A DNA stretch of 52,043 nt, from contig JAJBUQ010000020.1 in NCBI GenBank assembly GCA_020860245.1, forward strand, positions 1-52,043. Reading direction: 5' to 3'. This DNA is from Rikenellaceae bacterium (GTDB lineage: Bacteria > Bacteroidota > Bacteroidia > Bacteroidales > Rikenellaceae). Shown piece after piece: positions 47,440 to 52,043 of the stretch. Numbering within the stretch: the stretch's first letter is position 1; each line of letters starts with the position of its first letter. The notes under the pieces are model-generated. The model had not been told where the DNA came from, did not search any database, and was given only the letters and a program-made list of their open reading frames with translations. The position numbers were made by a program, and so were the translations under genes.

Positions 47440-49227
47440 CTATTCTTTATCGCTTATCTCCAACAGCAGTTCCCTATATGCGGAGAAGATCTTCGATTTT
47501 GAAATAAAACCTAAATATTTTTTATTATTATCCACAACGGGAAGATTCCACGCTTTAGTATCTTCGAATTTATCCAGAATTTCATTCATCGGCTCCCCTA
47601 CGGTTATGACCGCGGGGGGAATGGTCATGTAATCCGATATGGAACTATCATATTTTCTTGTATCGAACATATCTTTTCTTATATCGTCGAGAGTTACGAA
47701 TCCTCTGAGACTTCCATCGAAGTCAATTACCGGGAACAGGTTTCTGTGACAAGACGGCAATATTTTTACTACATCCTCCAGAGTTGCGTTTTCATATATC
47801 GGTGAAAAATCATCCTCTATAAGCCCCTTCATGTCAAGAAACAACAGAACGGCTTGATCTTTATTGTGGGTTACTATATCGCCCTTCTGCATCAGCTTCT
47901 TTGTGTATATTGAGTAAGGTTCCAAATAATAGCATATAACGAACGATAACGCCGCAACCAGCATCAGCGGAACAAACAGTTTGTAACCTCCTGTAAGTTC
48001 GGCAATAAGGAATATGGAGGTAAGCGGAGCATTCATCACTCCGGACATTACTCCTGCCATTCCCACGAGCGTAAATCCGATCAGGGGAAGATCGAGATCG
48101 AATAGGGTATTGAGCGTCAAGGCTATAACGGTACCGGACATCGCCCCCACGAACAAAGAGGATGCGAATCCACCTCCGACGCCTCCGGCTGCATTGGTCG
48201 AAGCCATCGCTACGACTTTGAACAACATAGTAGCAGAGAGATATGCTATAATAACCCATACCTCCGTGCGATAACGGTAGAACAGGGAATTATCAAATAC
48301 CGAACTCGTATCTCCGTGCATCAGCGCATTCAGGGTGTCGTAACCTTCGGCATACAGCGGAGGAAAAAGGAAAATTAATATACCTATCATTCCCCCTCCG
48401 ATTATCCATTTTACGTACTGTTTATTTATCCTTTCAAAGAATGAAGATATTGCAAGATTAGTCCTGAGAAAATAAACGGATATCAATCCGCAGAGTCCTC
48501 CGAGGATGGCATAATACGGGATATGCCTGAGTCCGAATAAATTATTGACTTCCACATCGAATAACGGTTCGAATCCGTTAAGAAAAAATGTGACGGAGGT
48601 CGCAGCGACAGCAGATATCAACAGAGGAACTATCGAGAATGAAGTTATCTGGAGCATCAGGATTTCCAGTACAAATACGACTCCGGTTATAGGGGCTTTG
48701 AATATAGCGGCAAGGGCTGCGGCAGCACCGCATCCTAAAAGTATCGTAGTATTTTTATAGTTCTGACGCATGAACGTTCCCACGTTGGAGCCAATTGCAG
48801 CTCCGGTCATTACGATTGGTGCTTCAGGCCCCACAGAACCTCCGAATCCGATCGTCGTCGCACTCGCCACCATAGAAGAGTAGCAATTGTGAGGTTTGAT
48901 CTTGGAATTTCTGCGCGATATAGCATACAGCACCCTCATAACCCCTTCGCTGATATTATCTTTAATGACGTACTTTACGAACAATGTCGCCAGAATAATA
49001 CCGACAGCAGGATAGACCAGATAAAATAAATTTGCCGAATCCGCACGGAACCAACTGGTAAGTGCATATTTGATAAAATGAAGTAAGCTCTCAAATAAAT
49101 AAGTTCCGAACCCGGCGACAAGACCTACGAACAAGGATAAAAATATCATAAGCTGCCTCTCCGACAACTTGTTTGCCTGCCTTGTAAGATATCTGTGGGC
49201 AAGATCTATTTTACTGTTCCTGAACAT
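47440..49227 (-). CDS. CLC-type chloride channel / H+-Cl- antiporter with CBS domains
   Basis: 595 residues, about ten membrane helices. GFGGSVGPEAPIV is the pore signature (G-K/S-x-G-P). N-terminal part to about residue 430 is the CLC core; about 445-590 hold two CBS domains (ATLEDVVKILPS, GEPMNEILDKFED) that may sense nucleotides. Whether channel or antiporter is not clear. Ten bases upstream of the longer batD frame, so likely co-transcribed with batD/E. Confidence 0.9.
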   Translation of the reverse strand: MFRNSKIDLAHRYLTRQANKLSERQLMIFLSLFVGLVAGFGTYLFESLLHFIKYALTSWFRADSANLFYLVYPAVGIILATLFVKYVIKDNISEGVMRVLYAISRRNSKIKPHNCYSSMVASATTIGFGGSVGPEAPIVMTGAAIGSNVGTFMRQNYKNTTILLGCGAAAALAAIFKAPITGVVFVLEILMLQITSFSIVPLLISAVAATSVTFFLNGFEPLFDVEVNNLFGLRHIPYYAILGGLCGLISVYFLRTNLAISSFFERINKQYVKWIIGGGMIGILIFLFPPLYAEGYDTLNALMHGDTSSVFDNSLFYRYRTEVWVIIAYLSATMLFKVVAMASTNAAGGVGGGFASSLFVGAMSGTVIALTLNTLFDLDLPLIGFTLVGMAGVMSGVMNAPLTSIFLIAELTGGYKLFVPLMLVAALSFVICYYLEPYSIYTKKLMQKGDIVTHNKDQAVLLFLDMKGLIEDDFSPIYENATLEDVVKILPSCHRNLFPVIDFDGSLRGFVTLDDIRKDMFDTRKYDSSISDYMTIPPAVITVGEPMNEILDKFEDTKAWNLPVVDNNKKYLGFISKSKIFSAYRELLLEISDKE

Positions 49228-49263
49228 GGATGCAAATTTAATTAAAAATATAGATATTCAGTC

Positions 49264-49300
49264 AAAAAAGAACCCTGCCGAAATTCAGACAGGGTTTTAA
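49264..49300 (-). terminator. Terminator after the YebC-family gene
   Basis: On the minus strand AACCCTG (49296-49290) pairs with CAGGGTT (49277-49271), followed by C and T6. It ends the fumarase/YebC unit; the CLC gene starts about 40 bases beyond it. Confidence 0.75.
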
Positions 49301-49323
49301 TTATAGCATCTTCAGGTGGTGGA

Positions 49324-50043
49324 TTACTCAGGGTTCTTCATATTGTGAAAAACATTCGTAACATCGTCGTCCTCCTCGAATTTTTCAATGAGCTTCTCGA
49401 TAGATGCACGTTGTTCGCCGGTCACTTCCTTGGTATCCACAGGAATGCGTTCGAATTCTCCGTTTGTAATTTCGAAACCATTGTCCTCCAGATACTTCTG
49501 AATTTTACCGAATGATTCGAAGGTTCCATAAATAACAATGCTATCCTCTTCTTCGAATATCTCCTCCGCACCGTAATCGATAAGTTCGAACTCAAGCTCT
49601 TCAATATCTATCCCTTCTTTTTTGTTCACTTTAAATACACATTTACGGTCGAAAAGGAAGTCGAGGCTTCCGGAAGTACCCAAAGATCCTCCGGCCTTGT
49701 TAAAATAACTTCTTACGTTGGCAACGGTTCTTGTAGTATTATCCGTAGCAGTCTCCACCACGATAGCTATACCGAACGGACCATAGCCTTCATAAACCAT
49801 CTCCTTATAGTTCTCGGTATCTTTAGAGATCGCGCGCTTGATCGCCCTTTCAATATTCTCCTTAGGCATATTCGCTGCCTTGGCATTGGCTATTATGGTT
49901 CTTAGTGCAGGGTTGTTCTCCGGTTCCGGCCCACCTGCCTTAACAGCTATGGATATTTGCTTCCCTATACGCGTAAAAGTACGCGCCATGTTGCCCCATC
50001 TTTTAAGTTTTGCCGCCTTGCGGTATTCGAATGCTCTTCCCAT
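49324..50043 (-). CDS. YebC/PmpR-family transcriptional regulator
   Basis: 239 residues. N-terminal GRAFEYRKAAKLKRWGNMA-like segment, EGYGPFGIAIVVE and DNTTRTVANVRSYFNK match the family (TACO1/YebC fold). Members act as regulators or in translation of proline-rich stretches. Acidic C-terminus. Likely in one unit with the fumarase gene 22 bases upstream. Confidence 0.92.
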   Translation of the reverse strand: MGRAFEYRKAAKLKRWGNMARTFTRIGKQISIAVKAGGPEPENNPALRTIIANAKAANMPKENIERAIKRAISKDTENYKEMVYEGYGPFGIAIVVETATDNTTRTVANVRSYFNKAGGSLGTSGSLDFLFDRKCVFKVNKKEGIDIEELEFELIDYGAEEIFEEEDSIVIYGTFESFGKIQKYLEDNGFEITNGEFERIPVDTKEVTGEQRASIEKLIEKFEEDDDVTNVFHNMKNPE

Positions 50044-50065
50044 TTTCAGTAAATACGTTTAAATA

Positions 50066-51676
50066 TTAATGCTGGAATTCAGCAAAGAAATCGTTCCCTT
50101 TATCGTCTACGATAATAAATGCAGGGAAATCCTCCACGTAGATTTTCCTAATGGCCTCCATACCTAACTCAGGGAAATCCACAACTTCCACCGATTTTAT
50201 GCTGTCTTTAGCGAGAATTGCTGCAGGACCTCCGATAGAACCGAGATAGAATCCTCCGTGTTTTTTACAGGAATCTGTAACCTGTTTGGTACGGTTACCC
50301 TTAGCAACCATCACCATAGATCCGCCATGCGACTGGAACAGATCGACGTAAGGGTCCATACGTCCTGCCGTTGTCGGCCCGAAGCTTCCAGACGCATATC
50401 CTGTCGGTGTCTTGGCCGGACCTGCATAATATATAGGGTGTTTTTTAAAGTATTCAGGCATAGGTTTGCCTTCATCGAGCATCTCTTTGATTTTCGCATG
50501 AGCGATATCACGCGCCACGATAAGGGTGCCTTTCAGATTTAACCGTGTTTTTATCGGATGTTTTTTGAGTTCGTCAAGAACTTTATCCATGCCTTCGTCA
50601 AGATCTATATCGACGGCGGGCTTCATATTCGGTGCTGTCTTCGGTACGAATTTCGCAGGATCTTTTTCAATCTGTTCAAGAAATATACCGTCGGCTGTGA
50701 TCTTTGCTTTTATATTCCTGTCCGCGCTGCAGCTTACGCCTATTCCTACCGGGCATGATGCTGCATGTCTCGGCAGACGAATAACACGGACGTCATGAAC
50801 GAGATACTTACCTCCAAACTGGGCACCGATTCCACTCTCTTGGCAAATCTTTTTGATTTTCTCTTCCCATTCGAGGTCACGGAACGCCTGGCCTCCATCG
50901 TTACCCGAAGTAGGCAAGTGATCCAGATAACCTGCCGAGGCTTTTTTTACAGTCGATAAATTCAGTTCTGCGGAAGTTCCACCGATAACAACAGCAAGGT
51001 GGTAAGGCGGACAAGCAGAAGTTCCAAGATCTTTTATTTTTTCTTTAATAAATTTTGTGAGAGACTCTTCATTCAGTAATGCTTTGGTTTGCTGGTACAG
51101 AAATGTTTTATTAGCCGATCCGCCCCCTTTAGTTATAAACAGGAATTTATACTCCATACCCTGCGTAGAATATATATCTATTTGCGCAGGAAGATTATTC
51201 CCGCTGTTCTTTTCGTCGAACATTGAATAAGGAACTACCTGTGAATATCTTAAATTTTTTTCTTTATAGGTTTCATAAACCCCTTTAGAAAGATATTCCG
51301 CATCTTCACAACCGGTATAAACATCTTCCCCTTTTTTGCCAATCACGATAGCGGTTCCCGTATCCTGGCAGGTGGGAAGTTCTCCATGGGCGGAAACAAC
51401 CTGGTTGAGCAACAAAGTATATGCAACGAACTTATCGTTATCCGAAGCTTCCGGATCATCGAGTATCGAAGCTACCTGTTTTAAATGTGAAGCTCTCAGA
51501 TAAAATGACACATCGTTAATTGCCTCTTTCGAAAGGAGTTCCAAACCTTCCGGTTCAATTTTCAATATTTTACGTCCGTCACATTCAGTAACGGATACAT
51601 AATCTTTTGTAAGTAAGCGATACTCGGTAGTATCTTCCTTCAGAGGAAACGGCTCCTGGTATTTAAAATCCGACAT
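50066..51676 (-). CDS. Class I (Fe-S) fumarate hydratase
   Basis: 536 residues, alpha and beta domains in one chain as in FumA/FumB. [4Fe-4S] ligand candidates: PTCQDTG, SACPPYH and [21 protein letters not shown] and [14 protein letters not shown] are further family motifs. Interconverts fumarate and malate. A candidate -7 box is at 51704-51711. Confidence 0.93.
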   Translation of the reverse strand: MSDFKYQEPFPLKEDTTEYRLLTKDYVSVTECDGRKILKIEPEGLELLSKEAINDVSFYLRASHLKQVASILDDPEASDNDKFVAYTLLLNQVVSAHGELPTCQDTGTAIVIGKKGEDVYTGCEDAEYLSKGVYETYKEKNLRYSQVVPYSMFDEKNSGNNLPAQIDIYSTQGMEYKFLFITKGGGSANKTFLYQQTKALLNEESLTKFIKEKIKDLGTSACPPYHLAVVIGGTSAELNLSTVKKASAGYLDHLPTSGNDGGQAFRDLEWEEKIKKICQESGIGAQFGGKYLVHDVRVIRLPRHAASCPVGIGVSCSADRNIKAKITADGIFLEQIEKDPAKFVPKTAPNMKPAVDIDLDEGMDKVLDELKKHPIKTRLNLKGTLIVARDIAHAKIKEMLDEGKPMPEYFKKHPIYYAGPAKTPTGYASGSFGPTTAGRMDPYVDLFQSHGGSMVMVAKGNRTKQVTDSCKKHGGFYLGSIGGPAAILAKDSIKSVEVVDFPELGMEAIRKIYVEDFPAFIIVDDKGNDFFAEFQH

Positions 51677-51984
51677 AATCCAGCGATTTTTATTTTTAAC
51701 CTACAAATATACTTATTTCATTGAAAGAGTATTCTGTAAGACTCAAATTTTTGCAGCCAAACTACTATTTTTTCTCAGATGTAAGAAAAAAGGATTCACC
51801 ACTCCATGTAAAAAGAAAAATACCAGTATCGGCCCAGTAGTTTCTGGATATAGATAGTAGACAGCACATAAGAGCGATTCATTGGACAATAAGTAACAGG
51901 TTCGGAATTCACGACTGTTTATATTTGGCTACATTCACCGCTCGATTCGTTGACAGATTAAGATTTGTATAGGTATAAAGGTAA
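51677..51984. other. Intergenic region upstream of the fumarase gene
   Basis: About 300 bases with no gene. The only feature I see is TATATTTG on the minus strand (51711-51704), a possible -7 box 27 bases before the fumarase ATG, without a clear -33 partner. Confidence 0.45.
51704..51711 (-). promoter_or_regulatory. Candidate -7 box of the fumarase gene
   Basis: TATATTTG on the minus strand matches TAnnTTTG, 27 bases before the start codon. No TTTG at 19-21 bases upstream. Confidence 0.45.
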
Positions 51985-52022
51985 TAAAAAAACCGGCCGA
52001 CTCATTTCTGAATCGGCCGGTT
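51985..52022 (-). terminator. rRNA operon terminator
   Basis: On the minus strand AACCGGCCGA (52022-52013) pairs perfectly with TCGGCCGGTT (52000-51991) around 12 bases, followed by TTTTTT (51990-51985). It directly follows the 5S rRNA 3' end. Confidence 0.9.
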
Positions 52023-52025
52023 GAA

Positions 52026-52043
52026 GTGGCGGCTACCTACTCT
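52026..52043 (-). rRNA. 3' end of 5S rRNA (cut by the window edge)
   Basis: On the minus strand the edge reads AGAGTAGGTAGCCGCCAC, the conserved 3' end of bacterial 5S rRNA, followed by a strong terminator. An rRNA operon therefore enters from the right, transcribed leftward. Confidence 0.8.

Overview
The window is a piece of a Bacteroidetes chromosome (probably order Bacteroidales) with a complete, tRNA-integrated, siphovirus-like prophage of about 38.1 kb (349-38493), followed by about 13.5 kb of host genes and the 3' tip of a 5S rRNA gene at the right edge. The assignment rests on batD/batE, a GH3-family gene, a one-chain class I fumarase, promoter-like boxes of the Bacteroides type (TTTG / TAnnTTTG) and no clear Shine-Dalgarno sequences. 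I cannot name a genus. The prophage is richer in CG-containing codons (CGT/CGC Arg, ACG, TCG) than the host part, which uses AGA/AGG and GGA freely.

Integration site. The two halves of one tRNA-Met(CAU) gene lie at opposite ends of the prophage (3' half 314-355, 5' half 38487-38525). They share only the 7-base anticodon loop TTCATAA. Their acceptor and anticodon stems are complementary, so the insertion cut the tRNA in its anticodon loop. Just inside the right end the element carries a complete second tRNA-Met (38377-38450) with its own terminator. It sits downstream of what looks like the original host tRNA promoter (38558-38588). The element therefore seems to break the host gene and supply a replacement driven by the host promoter.

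Prophage layout. Late genes run leftward from 17306 to 492: a tail assembly chaperone with a probable -1 frameshift at a T9 run, two joining or tail-completion proteins, two tail-tip proteins, tape measure, XkdF-type protease/scaffold, major capsid protein with a C-terminal BACON/Ig-like domain, a possible tail tube, two unknowns and an SGNH-esterase tail fibre. Portal, connector and a small membrane protein (17359-19481) are on the opposite strand. Spanin-like protein, M15 endolysin and both terminase subunits (19513-22178) are leftward again. From 22183 to 35445 lie a sigma-like factor, SNF2 helicase plus VRR-NUC nuclease, an A/T-rich iteron-like region, a VapE primase-helicase, a radical SAM protein, DNA polymerase A, a DUF2815-like ssDNA-binding protein, a P-loop ATPase, an octapeptide-repeat protein and a DUF2800-like nuclease, ending at a Cro/CI-like divergent switch. 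The repressor is followed by two lipoprotein genes, likely lysogenic-conversion genes, and the tyrosine integrase lies convergent to them.

Five late or regulatory prophage genes carry the same 12-base word (TTTCGTCTTTAG, coding strand) exactly 3 bases before ATG, usually inside an inverted repeat. This is probably a phage-specific promoter or RNA element, and the encoded sigma-like protein is a candidate partner.

Host part. Rightward: GH3-like protein, GT4 glycosyltransferase, deoxynucleoside kinase, NOL1/NOP2/Sun rRNA methyltransferase. Leftward, convergent across a terminator: proC, recR, batE, batD, a CLC channel with CBS domains, a YebC-family regulator, fumarase, then the terminator and 3' end of an rRNA operon.
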